Notes: a model not told the origin generated them from the letters alone. A stretch of 64,000 nt of DNA from Chloroflexota bacterium (GCA_026708115.1 JAPOVL010000017.1:1-64000); one strand, 5' to 3'; shown: positions 24,942-33,581, counted from the stretch's first letter. A program made the numbers and translations.

Positions 24942-25406
24942 CTAAATGCCTTTGACGGATTTGTATTCTTCCAGTTCTTCCGGCGTATAGACTTGCATCA
25001 GTTCCAATTCGACGCCGCCGGCTTCTTGCTCCAGGAAGGCGACCCAGCCTTCGGGGTGCACATGGCTGCCTTTGACCTTGCAAGCGGCGCATTCTTTTAA
25101 CGCGGCCCCCTTGGCTTGAGCATCCGCCAGCGCTTCGTCGATATTCGGCACGGCGTAACAGATATGATGCAAGCCTTCGTAGCCACGCTCCTTGATCCAG
25201 GCGTCGTAGCGACCGCCGTCGTCCATGGATTGGCATAACTGATACTCGACATCGCCCACGTTGAAGATGGCGACGATGTTGCGCGACTTATCATATTCGT
25301 GAACCTCGGCATCGTGGCCGACGCCGATGAAATCTTGATAATGCCCCAAAGCGCCCCTGGCGTCATTGACCGCGAAGGCCATGTGTTTGATGTATCTTCC
25401 TTCCAT
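24942..25406 (-). CDS. VOC-family (glyoxalase fold) protein, epimerase-like
   Basis: This 154-residue protein is built of two beta-alpha-beta-beta-beta units. The first strand carries the metal His in IKHMAFAVND, and the second unit has EGLHHICYAVPNIDEALAD and a Glu in GGVELELMQ. The arrangement resembles methylmalonyl-CoA epimerase, with an extra YTPEELEEYKSVKGI tail. Its actual substrate is unknown. AGGAGGG lies a few bases before ATG 25406. It is the third gene after the DUF6092-like protein and the nitroreductase on the same strand, with a 27-base gap. Two cysteines in CAACKVK are unusual for the family. Confidence 0.8.
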   Translation of the reverse strand: MEGRYIKHMAFAVNDARGALGHYQDFIGVGHDAEVHEYDKSRNIVAIFNVGDVEYQLCQSMDDGGRYDAWIKERGYEGLHHICYAVPNIDEALADAQAKGAALKECAACKVKGSHVHPEGWVAFLEQEAGGVELELMQVYTPEELEEYKSVKGI

Positions 25407-25433
25407 GCAGTCCCTCCTGAAAAACTCGTCAGG

Positions 25434-25973
25434 TCATTTGTCTTCAAATCGCTCCCAATGCGTCAGATCGCGCCAGGTGATTTTCTTCCAGGCGCGCATG
25501 CCCCTGCGCGCGCCCTCCGCCTTGTGCCCGATACAGATGAACATCTCCGGCGAATAGCTGCCCGGCAGGTTCAGGATCACCTTGATCGCTTCTTTGCTGA
25601 AGGAAGTGACCGGGCCGGAAGCCAGGCCCAGGGCATGCGCCGCCAGCATCATGGTCTGCGCAGCGCAGCCGACATCAACCAGCGAGGTACGATCGCTGAG
25701 CGTCATCCTGTGCTGCTCGATAATCGCCCAGTTGATGCAGATCAAGATCAGGACCGGGGCCTTTTGGAACATGCCCGGCGCTACCAAGCGGATCAATCGC
25801 CGCGTTTGCGGATCTTCCACGACGACATAGCGAATTGGGCGCAGATTGCCGCCAGTGGGGGCCCAGCGCGCCGCTTCCAGTATGGATTCAACGTCCTCGC
25901 GCGCGACCGCTTCGTCCGTCATCTCGCGCACGACACGACGGGTTCTGATATTGTTTAGGACCTGCTCGCTCAT
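25434..25973 (-). CDS. Nitroreductase-family flavoprotein
   Basis: This 179-residue FMN-binding oxidoreductase starts with the family pattern NNIRTRRVVREMTDEAV, whose Arg residues hold the FMN phosphate. It then shows ARWAPTGGNLRPIRYVVVED and, near the C-terminus, IGHKAEGARRG. These enzymes use NAD(P)H to reduce nitro groups, quinones or flavin-type compounds. It overlaps the upstream small gene by 4 bases (ATGA), so the two are translated together. The VOC gene follows after 27 bases. Which compound this operon handles is not evident. Confidence 0.88.
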   Translation of the reverse strand: MSEQVLNNIRTRRVVREMTDEAVAREDVESILEAARWAPTGGNLRPIRYVVVEDPQTRRLIRLVAPGMFQKAPVLILICINWAIIEQHRMTLSDRTSLVDVGCAAQTMMLAAHALGLASGPVTSFSKEAIKVILNLPGSYSPEMFICIGHKAEGARRGMRAWKKITWRDLTHWERFEDK

Positions 25974-26293
25974 GCTGAGGCGCCCTCCGAACTGCTATGG
26001 CGCAACAAGCAAGCCGCCACTTCCCGGCAGAGGTGATCCAGGCCGTCGGTATAGGTCTCGACATCAGACATTGCCATATGCATCTCGGGAATGCGTTCGA
26101 TGTTGTCTTGCAAGAAGGCCTTGGACTTGTCTGAAGCACGCTCGAGCATCAGCGCGCTGAGCCGTTCAGTCGCCGTCAGCAAGCGCAAGGGAGCGTAATG
26201 CGCCGGCTCGTCCAGCTGTATGCGCGCTGAACTGATCAGCAGCGCCAGCAACTCCACCGCTTCGGTTTCGGTCAACACCCAGTTTTCACTCAC
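25970..26293 (-). CDS. Small alpha-helical protein (DUF6092-like)
   Basis: This 107-residue all-helical protein has ELLALLISSARIQLDEPAHY and APLRLLTATERLSALM, a pattern seen in the DUF6092 group; recognition is tentative and no function is known. It has no signal or membrane segment. Its stop overlaps the nitroreductase start (ATGA), which argues strongly that it is a real gene and an operon partner. Its position ahead of a flavin enzyme suggests a small accessory subunit, but that is inference. Confidence 0.6.
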   Translation of the reverse strand: MSENWVLTETEAVELLALLISSARIQLDEPAHYAPLRLLTATERLSALMLERASDKSKAFLQDNIERIPEMHMAMSDVETYTDGLDHLCREVAACLLRHSSSEGASA

Positions 26294-26497
26294 AAGTTAG
26301 ACTCCGGAATCTCATTCGTCTGTAATTCGGGCGACCTGATAGAGTTTGTTGAGGAATTGGCCCCATCTCCCGTCTCACGAGGGGAAGTTTTTTGACCCAT
26401 ATTGAACTCTTTCACCCTTTCCCTGTCGGATGCGGAGCGGACACCTTTTCATCAAGCTCGATATCGCCAATAGATCTGTATTTTTATGGCGATTTTC

Positions 26498-26518
26498 GGG
26501 CGACCTGATAGGTCGCCC
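26498..26518. repeat. GGGCGACC hairpin in the gap before the GntR operon
   Basis: A perfect 8-bp hairpin, GGGCGACC-TGATA-GGTCGCCC, is followed by CCTACAG. A half copy (GGGCGACCTGATAGAG) lies about 170 bases to the left near 26328. The 490-bp gap 26294-26785 holds these repeats and a C-rich remnant near 26360, and the promoter for the GntR operon must be at its right end. Confidence 0.75.
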
Positions 26519-26785
26519 CTACAGCTCTCGCCATACATGAACCATGTTGGTGTCAGCGAATGGTGGCCCCGTTGCGGCTGTATGCTCTCTGCCCTAGCGT
26601 CGCTTGACATGTCACTAGCCGTCAATTAGAATCGCCAAAATCTCTGCGATTGTCTACAATCTACAGACGACCGGATTATAGGAAGCGCTCGGTTCGCTGT
26701 CAAGTCCACTGGCATGTCGTGGCTGGCCGTCATTCTTTGGCAAGCGACCGCAACCGCGATAGCAGCCACGCATTTGAGTTGGCGC

Positions 26786-27475
26786 ATGAAACCGAATTTA
26801 CCGCAAATCAAGAATTTGTCCATCCGAGAGCAGACGCTGGTTACCCTGCGGGAAGCCATCCTCACGGGCGAACTCAAGCCCGGTCATTCGCTGATCGAGA
26901 TGGACTTGTCGCGGCAATTGGGCGTCAGCCGAGCGCCCATACGCGAAGCGCTGCGCATCCTCAACACGGAGGGATTGATCGAAACGATTCCTTACCATGG
27001 CACCACGGTACGGCGCTTGACGCGGACGGACATTGAAGAGATTTACAGCATGCGGAGCCTGCTGGAGACCTTCGCGGTTGAACAAGTTATACGAGCGCGG
27101 AATCCCGATCATTTGCGGCGATTGCGCGACACTGTCGAAGACATGATATTAGCGGGTAGAGACAACAATATTAATACAGTCAATATACTTGATCGCGATT
27201 TTCATGACGCTTTGATCGAGATGAGCGGGCATAGCCTTTTGATTTCGATGTGGCAAACAGTAGCGATGAAAGCGCGCCAGGTGATGGCGCTGGTGAATCG
27301 ACGGAATACCGATCTCACGCAAATCGCCCGCAATCATCTGCCGCTGCTGGACGCGATGGAAGGTGGCGATATTCCGCGGGCCAGCGAATTGTTGCGGGCC
27401 CATATCGCGTCAGCCGGCGACCTGGTCGCCGAAGATTGGCAAAGCGACAGCGCGGCGGTCGGCGACGGATCATGA
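26786..27475 (+). CDS. GntR-family regulator, FadR/FCD subfamily
   Basis: This 229-residue transcription factor has a winged helix at about residues 12-75 (LREAILTGELKPGHSLIEMD, then QLGVSRAPIREALRIL) and an all-helical FCD ligand domain. Its metal-site residues are suggested by DRDFHDALIEMSGH and the His in NHLPLLDAME. FCD regulators respond to small acids such as sugar acids. Its stop overlaps the epimerase start (ATGA), so it controls its own operon of carbohydrate oxidoreductases. The start ATG 26786 is chosen because MKPNLPQIKNLSIRE begins the domain; the frame is open from 26714. No clear ribosome site is visible. Confidence 0.9.
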   Translation: MKPNLPQIKNLSIREQTLVTLREAILTGELKPGHSLIEMDLSRQLGVSRAPIREALRILNTEGLIETIPYHGTTVRRLTRTDIEEIYSMRSLLETFAVEQVIRARNPDHLRRLRDTVEDMILAGRDNNINTVNILDRDFHDALIEMSGHSLLISMWQTVAMKARQVMALVNRRNTDLTQIARNHLPLLDAMEGGDIPRASELLRAHIASAGDLVAEDWQSDSAAVGDGS

Positions 27476-28416
27476 AGCGGGTCATCGTTACTGGCGCCAA
27501 CGGCTTTGTCGGCTCCAACATCGTTTCTGCGCTGAGCCAAGAGGGCTGGCGAGTCTATGCCCTAGATCGGGAATTTGATAATCCCGCTGTCGCGACCTGG
27601 GTTCGCGATTGCGTGGAGCGCATGCAAGCGAGCTGCGCCGATATGCCGGCGATCCCGGCCGACGCACTGGTCCACGCGGCCTTCGTCACCGCAACGCCAG
27701 AAGAACGGGGAGAATCACCGGAAGACAATCTGCGCGCCAACATCGAACCGCTCTTGGAAGTGATGGAATATGCAAAAGCAGAGGGAGTCCATCGTTCCGT
27801 TTTCATCAGTTCCAATGCCGTCTTTCGCCATACGCCGGCGACGCTGGTAGATGAAATGCGGCCGCCGGACCCGCTGGGTGTTTACGGGGTTGCCAAGACG
27901 ATGATGGAGTACACGGTGGACACCATGCGCCGCGCGCAGGGCCACGACATGGTCTGCGCGCGGCTTGGCGGCGTCTATGGCAGCTACGAATACAGGCGTC
28001 CCACCCGGCCCAAACTGAGCATGGTGGGCCAGATGATGCACGACGCGCTGAGCAAGGGAGAGATTGTCGTGGCCAGGCCCGCTGAACTGCGACAATGGAC
28101 GCTTGCGATGGATATCGGTCGGGCAATCGCTGCGCTGCTGAACGCCGACTCGCTCAATCATAGCTTGTACAATCTGGCCAGCGGCGAGCGCAAGACGGAC
28201 CTGGAGATCGCCCGGATGATACAAGGTCTTGTTGAAGGCCTTAGGCTGCATCTCCCGTCGGCAAATGAATCGCCTGCCCCGTCTTCAGCTAAGCTGGGTT
28301 GGCTAGATAACAGTCGTCTGGAGCGAGATACCGGTTTTAGTGACTGGACGGCCATGAGCCAGGACGTGCTGGCGAGGGCATTGACGAGTCTTGCGGGACA
28401 GCTCCGGGATGCTTAA
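27472..28416 (+). CDS. NAD-dependent epimerase/dehydratase (extended SDR)
   Basis: This 314-residue protein has the glycine-rich TGANGFVGSN loop for NAD, DREF at the end of the second strand, the catalytic Ser in VFISSNAVF and YGVAK as the Tyr/Lys pair near residue 141, so it is likely active. The family converts nucleotide sugars or reduces sugar-like carbonyls. It lies between the GntR regulator (4-base overlap) and a Gfo/Idh/MocA gene (8-base overlap), so translation is coupled on both sides. The substrate could be a sugar or inositol derivative but is not identified here. Confidence 0.88.
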   Translation: MKRVIVTGANGFVGSNIVSALSQEGWRVYALDREFDNPAVATWVRDCVERMQASCADMPAIPADALVHAAFVTATPEERGESPEDNLRANIEPLLEVMEYAKAEGVHRSVFISSNAVFRHTPATLVDEMRPPDPLGVYGVAKTMMEYTVDTMRRAQGHDMVCARLGGVYGSYEYRRPTRPKLSMVGQMMHDALSKGEIVVARPAELRQWTLAMDIGRAIAALLNADSLNHSLYNLASGERKTDLEIARMIQGLVEGLRLHLPSANESPAPSSAKLGWLDNSRLERDTGFSDWTAMSQDVLARALTSLAGQLRDA

Positions 28417-29437
28417 GGTCTTGCTGGCCGGTCTGGGCGTACGCGGTCGGCATTGGGCGCGGGTGATCATGCGCGATCCGCGCGCCGATTTGCTTGCATA
28501 TGTAGATCCCGACGCGCGGGCTCGCCAGCGAGCATGCGCAGAATTCGGGGATCGTCCGGCTTTTGAGAGCGTTGAAGGCGCGCTGAATTCCCTGGACGAT
28601 GTTGATGCCTTGGTGCTGGCGAATCCGCCGATGGAGCGCGAGCGGATTGTCCGCGCTGCTGCTGGCCGCGGCCTGCATCTGCTGATCGAAAAGCCGCTGG
28701 CGCTGGATCTCGACCAGGCGCGGCGCTTGGTGGGAATAGCCGAAACCGCCGGCGTTTCGCTGATGGTCGGGCTCAATTTCCGTTATCTCGGCGTCACAAA
28801 AGCGCTGAAGCAATTGCTGGCGGAGGAGCGGGTCGGCAAACCGGCCTTCGCCCGCTTCACCTATGAGCGCTGGCGCGATGGCGGGCGAGGCGATCTCAAT
28901 GATTATCCCTTGACCATGCGGCATCCCATGCTTTGGGAGCAAAGCATTCATCATTTTGATCTGATGCGATATGTCTACGAGCAGGAACCTGTTCGGATCA
29001 GTTGCCGGGCTTGGAATCCTGACTGGAGTATGTACGCGCATGAGAGCAATGTGTCGGCCTTGATCGAGTTCGATGGTGGCATGGTCGTCAATTATCAGGG
29101 CACCTGGCAAGGCAACTGGACTGTGCCGGGCTTTGAATGGCGCAGCGAGTGCAGCGAGGGGATCATTACACAGCGGGAACAGTTCGGCGAGCTATATTAC
29201 GCGCTCCGCGATGATGCGAAATTGACGCCGGTGAGCCTGCCGCGGCATGAACGCTGGATCACGGAAACGCGCGCTCTGTTTGAGAGCTTTGTGGACCATG
29301 CGCTGGATGGCGCGGCCCTGGAATGCAGCGGGCGCGATCATCTGATGTCGCTGGCAATGCTGGAAGCTTGTATACGATCGAGTGAGCAAAAATCAGCGGT
29401 TAATGTCAAGGGCATATTGCCCGCCGTGTCAGGCTGA
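28409..29437 (+). CDS. Gfo/Idh/MocA-family oxidoreductase
   Basis: This 342-residue NAD(P)-dependent sugar or inositol dehydrogenase has the N-terminal Rossmann part starting LKVLLAGLGVRGRHW. The conserved EKPLALDLDQARRL near residue 95 contains the catalytic Lys. The C-terminal half is the alpha/beta substrate domain (SIHHFDLMRYV carries the catalytic His region). ATG 28409 is chosen because it overlaps the previous stop by 8 bases and begins the fold; a longer start at 28391 is less likely. It is the third gene of the GntR operon and is followed by a large barrel-type protein. Confidence 0.88.
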   Translation: MLKVLLAGLGVRGRHWARVIMRDPRADLLAYVDPDARARQRACAEFGDRPAFESVEGALNSLDDVDALVLANPPMERERIVRAAAGRGLHLLIEKPLALDLDQARRLVGIAETAGVSLMVGLNFRYLGVTKALKQLLAEERVGKPAFARFTYERWRDGGRGDLNDYPLTMRHPMLWEQSIHHFDLMRYVYEQEPVRISCRAWNPDWSMYAHESNVSALIEFDGGMVVNYQGTWQGNWTVPGFEWRSECSEGIITQREQFGELYYALRDDAKLTPVSLPRHERWITETRALFESFVDHALDGAALECSGRDHLMSLAMLEACIRSSEQKSAVNVKGILPAVSG

Positions 29438-29462
29438 GTCGATTGACTAATGGACAGGAATC

Positions 29463-30842
29463 ATGAGCGAAACTTTTGTGGGCATTCAGATCGGCGCCAT
29501 CAGCTTCATAGACGAAGGCGTTGAACAAGTACTTGATATATTGCAGGAAAAGGCGGGTGTCAATGCACTATTGATTTCAGCGCTGAGCTGGAGCATCGGC
29601 AACGCCGGGCGCGCCGCCTTCGGCTTCCCCGATCACGGCGTTCAGCAGCCGGACAATTTGCAGGGTGGGGCGATGTTCGCGCCCGACCCGCGCTACTATC
29701 AGAAGACGTTTATGCAGCGCTTCGCCGCGCCGGATCCGCTTTACAAGGGTTTTGACACGCTGGCGGATGTCATCCCGGCGGCGCGCCAACGCGGCATGAG
29801 CGTCTACACCTATTATTGCGAGACATCGAGTTCGGCGATCCGGTCCATCTGGCAGCCCGGCTTCGCGCATTTTCTCGATCGCGATCATCTGGGGCGGGTG
29901 GCGACGCGCCCGTCGTTGTTGAACCCGGATTACAAGACCTGGTGGCATTCGGTTTTTTCCGATTGGCTGAACAACCACGATTTGCGCGGCGTTTTGTGGG
30001 GTATCGAGCGGCAAAGCCCGCTGATGGATATCTTTCGCGGCGATAGTTCCACCGGCTTTGATACACATTATGTGGCCGAGGCGCGCTCGCGCGGCATTGA
30101 TGTGGAGCGCGCCTTGAGCGGATATGGCAAGATCGACGATTTCCTGCGGAGCGTGCGCGCGGGCGATCGCCCCGAAGAAGGGGTCTTTGTCTTGCTTTTG
30201 CGCAATCTGTTGCATTATCCCGAGGTGCTGATGTGGGAGAAGATGTGGCTGGATTCGCATCAGGCCTTTTATCGCGAGTTGCAGGGCTTGGTAAAGTTCT
30301 ACGATCCGGGTTACGAGTTCGGCATCGGCATTTGGCAGGTGATCAATACTTACAATCCTTATCTGCGCGCGCAGTACGATCAGCGCCAATACGCGCCCTA
30401 TGCCGACTGGTTCAAGCCGGTGCTCTATCACAGCCCGGCGGGCGCGCGCTTCGCGGATTTCGCGGCGTCGTGGCAGGCGGGTGTGCTGGCGGATGCGAGC
30501 CCCGATGGCGCCTACCAGGCGCTGGCGACGGTCCTGGGTTTGGACGACTTCATTGCCTCGCGCGAGGCGGGACCACTGGCGGGCTTCGACCCAAGTTACG
30601 TCAAGGAATGGACCGCGCGCCTGATTGCCGATACTGGGCGGCCCGTATATCCGGGCATCGGTGTCGGCGTTGGGCATAACGGCGCTTCCAAAGAGATCAG
30701 TCCACAGGAGGTCCGGGAGGGCGTTCACGCCGGCTTTGACGGGGGCGCCAGCGGGGTCATGATCTCGCGCAATTATTCGGAAGCGGAACTACGTAATTTA
30801 GAGGCCGTCGGCGACGCGCTGCGCGCACGCGGCTTGATATAG
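29463..30842 (+). CDS. Probable TIM-barrel sugar-acting protein of unknown family
   Basis: This 459-residue soluble protein has no signal peptide. The sequence looks like a (beta/alpha)8 barrel: hydrophobic strands with polar ends, such as VNALLISALSWS, GMSVYTYYCE, LRGVLWGIERQS, WFKPVLYHSP and GRPVYPGIGVGVGHN. Acidic residues fall at strand ends (Glu in YYCE and GIERQ, Asp in GFDGGASGVM), as in glycoside hydrolases. The last part, PQEVREGVHAGFDGGASGVM, resembles the C-terminal strands of family-13-like or putative glycosidases. I cannot name a family. It follows the Gfo/Idh/MocA gene by 25 bases and should belong to the same carbohydrate pathway, perhaps releasing the sugar that the dehydrogenases use. 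Confidence 0.65.
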   Translation: MSETFVGIQIGAISFIDEGVEQVLDILQEKAGVNALLISALSWSIGNAGRAAFGFPDHGVQQPDNLQGGAMFAPDPRYYQKTFMQRFAAPDPLYKGFDTLADVIPAARQRGMSVYTYYCETSSSAIRSIWQPGFAHFLDRDHLGRVATRPSLLNPDYKTWWHSVFSDWLNNHDLRGVLWGIERQSPLMDIFRGDSSTGFDTHYVAEARSRGIDVERALSGYGKIDDFLRSVRAGDRPEEGVFVLLLRNLLHYPEVLMWEKMWLDSHQAFYRELQGLVKFYDPGYEFGIGIWQVINTYNPYLRAQYDQRQYAPYADWFKPVLYHSPAGARFADFAASWQAGVLADASPDGAYQALATVLGLDDFIASREAGPLAGFDPSYVKEWTARLIADTGRPVYPGIGVGVGHNGASKEISPQEVREGVHAGFDGGASGVMISRNYSEAELRNLEAVGDALRARGLI

Positions 30843-30929
30843 CCGCTCGGCGGCAGCGAAAAGCTCAGTCGCGCTCACACAAAATAACAAGCCTTCTCGT
30901 TGCATGTGCAACGCGGTTTATTAAAGAAG
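30843..30929. repeat. Copy C of the roughly 60-bp dispersed palindromic repeat
   Basis: The core (30871-30929) repeats copies A and B and is preceded by GCCGCTCGGCGGCAGCGAAAAG. The hairpin reads CGTTGC-ATGT-GCAACG here. It lies directly between the barrel-type gene and the next Gfo/Idh/MocA gene, ending just before that gene's ribosome site, so it is transcribed within the operon. Confidence 0.85.
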
Positions 30930-30938
30930 GAGGACATA

Positions 30939-32006
30939 ATGACAATTAGAGTGGGCACGATCGGCGCCAGCTTCGCGCGCCAGGCTTATCTGCCGGCGCT
31001 GAAGACAATTGACGATGTTGAACTGGTGGCTATCGCCAGTGAGCGATTGGCCAGCGCGCAAGCGGCGGCGGAGAGCTTTGCGATCCCGTATGTCTATGAT
31101 GACTGGCAGCGTATGATGGGCGAGCATCAGTTTGACTTGGTCTGCATCGCGACGCCGACGCTTTATCATGCGCCGATGACCCTGGCTGCCCTGCGGGCTG
31201 GCGCACATGTCCTGTGCGAAAAGCCCATGGCGATGAACCAAGATGAATCGGCGAATATGCTGGAAACCGCCGAATCGCTCAACAGGCTGCATATTATCGG
31301 GCACGAGTTGCGTTTCAATCCCAATCGCAGGAAGATCAGATCGCTGATCGAGAGCGGCTTCATCGGCCAGGTGCGGCATGCCAATATCGTCAATATCTCC
31401 GGCGCCTGGGGTGATCCCGCCGCGCGGCCGGCGGGCGACTGGTGGTCGCGCGAGGACATGGGCGGCGGCCGGCTGGGCGCGAGCGGCTCGCATATGATAG
31501 ACCTTTTGCGCTTTTGGCTCGGAGATATCGCGGCGGTCAGCGGGCAAGTCGCTACCATGGTGCGCGAGCGCATTGACCAAAAGAGCGGCGACAACTGGCG
31601 GGCGACAGCTGACGATCAAACGAGTTTTCTGTTGGAAATGGAAAGCGGCGCGCTGTGTTCAGTGTTTTTGAGCGGGGTCGCTCGACACGGCATGGGCAAT
31701 CAGACGCAGATCTTCGGGGGTGAAGGCACAATCACGCTGGCGGACAACGATGAGCGACTGCTGGTTGCGAAAGCCGGCGAAGACTTCGTCGATATGAGCG
31801 AGCGCGACCCCAATGCCGATCTGGACGGCATCGGCCAGGGCATCTGGAACGTTTCCTTTGTCGCCTTGATGGTCGAGTTGACCGCTGCGATACGGGAAAA
31901 GCGCTCCCTGGGCTGGGGCGCGAGTTTCGCCGACGGGCATCAATGTCAGGTGGCGATGGACGCCGTAAGACAAAGCAGTGTCGAGAGACGATGGGTAGGC
32001 TTATGA
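30939..32006 (+). CDS. Gfo/Idh/MocA-family oxidoreductase
   Basis: This 355-residue dehydrogenase is paralogous to the product of 28409-29437. It has TIRVGTIGASFARQAYL at the Rossmann strand, VLCEKPMAMNQDES with the catalytic Lys near residue 95, and GASGSHMIDLLRFWLG with the His/Asp region. AGAAGGAGG lies 6-8 bases before ATG 30939, a strong ribosome site that fixes the start. A dispersed repeat separates it from the operon upstream, so it may be expressed with that operon or from a promoter beside the repeat. The substrate is a sugar, sugar acid or inositol, not identified further. Confidence 0.9.
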   Translation: MTIRVGTIGASFARQAYLPALKTIDDVELVAIASERLASAQAAAESFAIPYVYDDWQRMMGEHQFDLVCIATPTLYHAPMTLAALRAGAHVLCEKPMAMNQDESANMLETAESLNRLHIIGHELRFNPNRRKIRSLIESGFIGQVRHANIVNISGAWGDPAARPAGDWWSREDMGGGRLGASGSHMIDLLRFWLGDIAAVSGQVATMVRERIDQKSGDNWRATADDQTSFLLEMESGALCSVFLSGVARHGMGNQTQIFGGEGTITLADNDERLLVAKAGEDFVDMSERDPNADLDGIGQGIWNVSFVALMVELTAAIREKRSLGWGASFADGHQCQVAMDAVRQSSVERRWVGL

Positions 32007-32074
32007 GCGTGTTTATGGATGCGATTGCATCCAGTGTTATAATATCCTCACATTAGGTCGTACGAGGACGAAAA

Positions 32075-32650
32075 ATGGTGATTGAGCGCCTCCGCCAGAT
32101 GAGCGTCGAAGAATTCCTTGACTTTGCAGAAAACAGCGAGGATCGCTATGAATACATTGATGGTGAGCCACGTCAGATGACTGGGGGAAAGCTCAATCAT
32201 TTCTGGATCATCAATCGGATTCAAGTCCTTCTTGGGATTCGGCTGGCGGGTACCGATTTTGAAGCAATAGCCGGTGGCATGCTTGTAAGAGTCGGCGAGA
32301 AGCGCTTGGTGGCGCCGGATGTCAGCGTCGTGCGCGGCGAGCCAGAGACTGAAGCCGATACGCGAATCCTGCTCAATCCGATTCTGGTCGTGGAAGTCAC
32401 GTCGCCGTCGTCTATCGACTACGACCGAGTCTCGAAACGCGAATATTATAGTGAAGTCGCTTCGATAGAGGCTTATCTCATCGTCGATCAGCACCGCGCG
32501 CTCGTCGAGTTATACACGCGCAGCGAGACCGGCTGGCACATACAGTGCTTCTCCGATCTGGGCGACGAGGTACCGCTGGCGGCGCTGGAGTGCAGTCTGC
32601 CACTGCGGGAGATTTACCGTCGAATCGAATTTGAAGAGGAGTCTCAGTAG
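32075..32650 (+). CDS. Uma2-family nuclease-fold protein (copy 1)
   Basis: This 191-residue protein has the Uma2 fold, a PD-(D/E)XK-like endonuclease family abundant in Cyanobacteria and Chloroflexota. Visible features are YEYIDGEPRQM near residue 27, VAPDVSVVRGE with the catalytic Asp, and VVEVTSPSS with the Glu. Its function is unproven in any organism that I can name. The upstream sequence has a TGTTATAAT extended -10 element. Residues 6-169 are encoded by DNA identical to that in the gene at 32988, while the first five codons and the last 20 differ, which points to gene conversion. Confidence 0.85.
   Translation: MVIERLRQMSVEEFLDFAENSEDRYEYIDGEPRQMTGGKLNHFWIINRIQVLLGIRLAGTDFEAIAGGMLVRVGEKRLVAPDVSVVRGEPETEADTRILLNPILVVEVTSPSSIDYDRVSKREYYSEVASIEAYLIVDQHRALVELYTRSETGWHIQCFSDLGDEVPLAALECSLPLREIYRRIEFEEESQ
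32091..32580 (+). repeat. 490-bp identical duplication, left copy
   Basis: This stretch is identical, base for base as far as I can read, to 33004-33493. The two are offset by exactly 913 bases, and the match stops abruptly at both ends inside the two Uma2 genes. Confidence 0.9.
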
Positions 32651-32987
32651 TCAACAGTGTATCCTCTTCGGTTGAGATTATTGCGTCCGCGCGTCAAATC
32701 TCCGCCTTATATCCTTTATCTATAATGAAGTCTATCCGAAGGAACGACAGACGGTCAATTTGTACGCGACCGAGGCGCAGCGCCGGGTCGTCGTGGACAC
32801 CGACCGTCAGTCGCCCGAAACCCATGCAGTTTATGCTTGCCGGGCGATAGATCGCCCCTGCGGTCTGTCAAGTGATTGCTGTTCACTATTGCAGCCAACT
32901 TCAATTCACTTCCTTGAAATTGGTTTTGAGATATCGCCGACGCGTCGTGTTATAATCGTCGCATATCGAGTTATGTGAGGCCAACAG
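32651..32987. other. Gene-free spacer between the Uma2 copies
   Basis: This 337-bp stretch contains no convincing gene. It holds a perfect hairpin GGGCGAT-AG-ATCGCCC at 32842-32857 of the dispersed family, a nearby GTCGCCCGAAACC, and the promoter of the second copy: TATAAT near 32951 with an upstream TG giving an extended -10, and a TTGAGA about 19 bases before it. Confidence 0.6.
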
Positions 32988-33581
32988 ATGATTGCCGAGC
33001 AGGTCCGCCAGATGAGCGTCGAAGAATTCCTTGACTTTGCAGAAAACAGCGAGGATCGCTATGAATACATTGATGGTGAGCCACGTCAGATGACTGGGGG
33101 AAAGCTCAATCATTTCTGGATCATCAATCGGATTCAAGTCCTTCTTGGGATTCGGCTGGCGGGTACCGATTTTGAAGCAATAGCCGGTGGCATGCTTGTA
33201 AGAGTCGGCGAGAAGCGCTTGGTGGCGCCGGATGTCAGCGTCGTGCGCGGCGAGCCAGAGACTGAAGCCGATACGCGAATCCTGCTCAATCCGATTCTGG
33301 TCGTGGAAGTCACGTCGCCGTCGTCTATCGACTACGACCGAGTCTCGAAACGCGAATATTATAGTGAAGTCGCTTCGATAGAGGCTTATCTCATCGTCGA
33401 TCAGCACCGCGCGCTCGTCGAGTTATACACGCGCAGCGAGACCGGCTGGCACATACAGTGCTTCTCCGATCTGGGCGACGAGGTACCGCTGGCAGCGCTG
33501 GATTGCAGTCTGCCACTGCGGGACATATACCAGCGAATCAGGTTTGAAGCGGAACCGCCCGCAACCGCTGAAGATGCATAA
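32988..33581 (+). CDS. Uma2-family nuclease-fold protein (copy 2)
   Basis: This 197-residue protein is almost the same as the one at 32075. The N-terminal MIAEQVRQM replaces MVIERLRQM, and the end (QRIRFEAEPPATAEDA) is longer. The PD-(D/E)XK-like residues in VAPDVSVV and VVEVTSPSS are kept. Its own extended -10 promoter (TGTTATAAT) lies 35-45 bases upstream, so both copies can be expressed separately. Function is unknown. The identical 490-bp core with divergent ends and spacers fits recent gene conversion between older tandem paralogues. Confidence 0.85.
   Translation: MIAEQVRQMSVEEFLDFAENSEDRYEYIDGEPRQMTGGKLNHFWIINRIQVLLGIRLAGTDFEAIAGGMLVRVGEKRLVAPDVSVVRGEPETEADTRILLNPILVVEVTSPSSIDYDRVSKREYYSEVASIEAYLIVDQHRALVELYTRSETGWHIQCFSDLGDEVPLAALDCSLPLRDIYQRIRFEAEPPATAEDA
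33004..33493 (+). repeat. 490-bp identical duplication, right copy
   Basis: This is the partner of 32091-32580. Just outside it the two genes differ (for example GGCGCTGGAG versus AGCGCTGGAT at the right end), so the boundaries are sharp. Confidence 0.9.

Noticed and set aside
25299-25958. 219-residue plus-strand frame opposite the VOC and nitroreductase genes
   Set aside because: It spans two convincing minus-strand genes and the gap between them, and carries no motifs.
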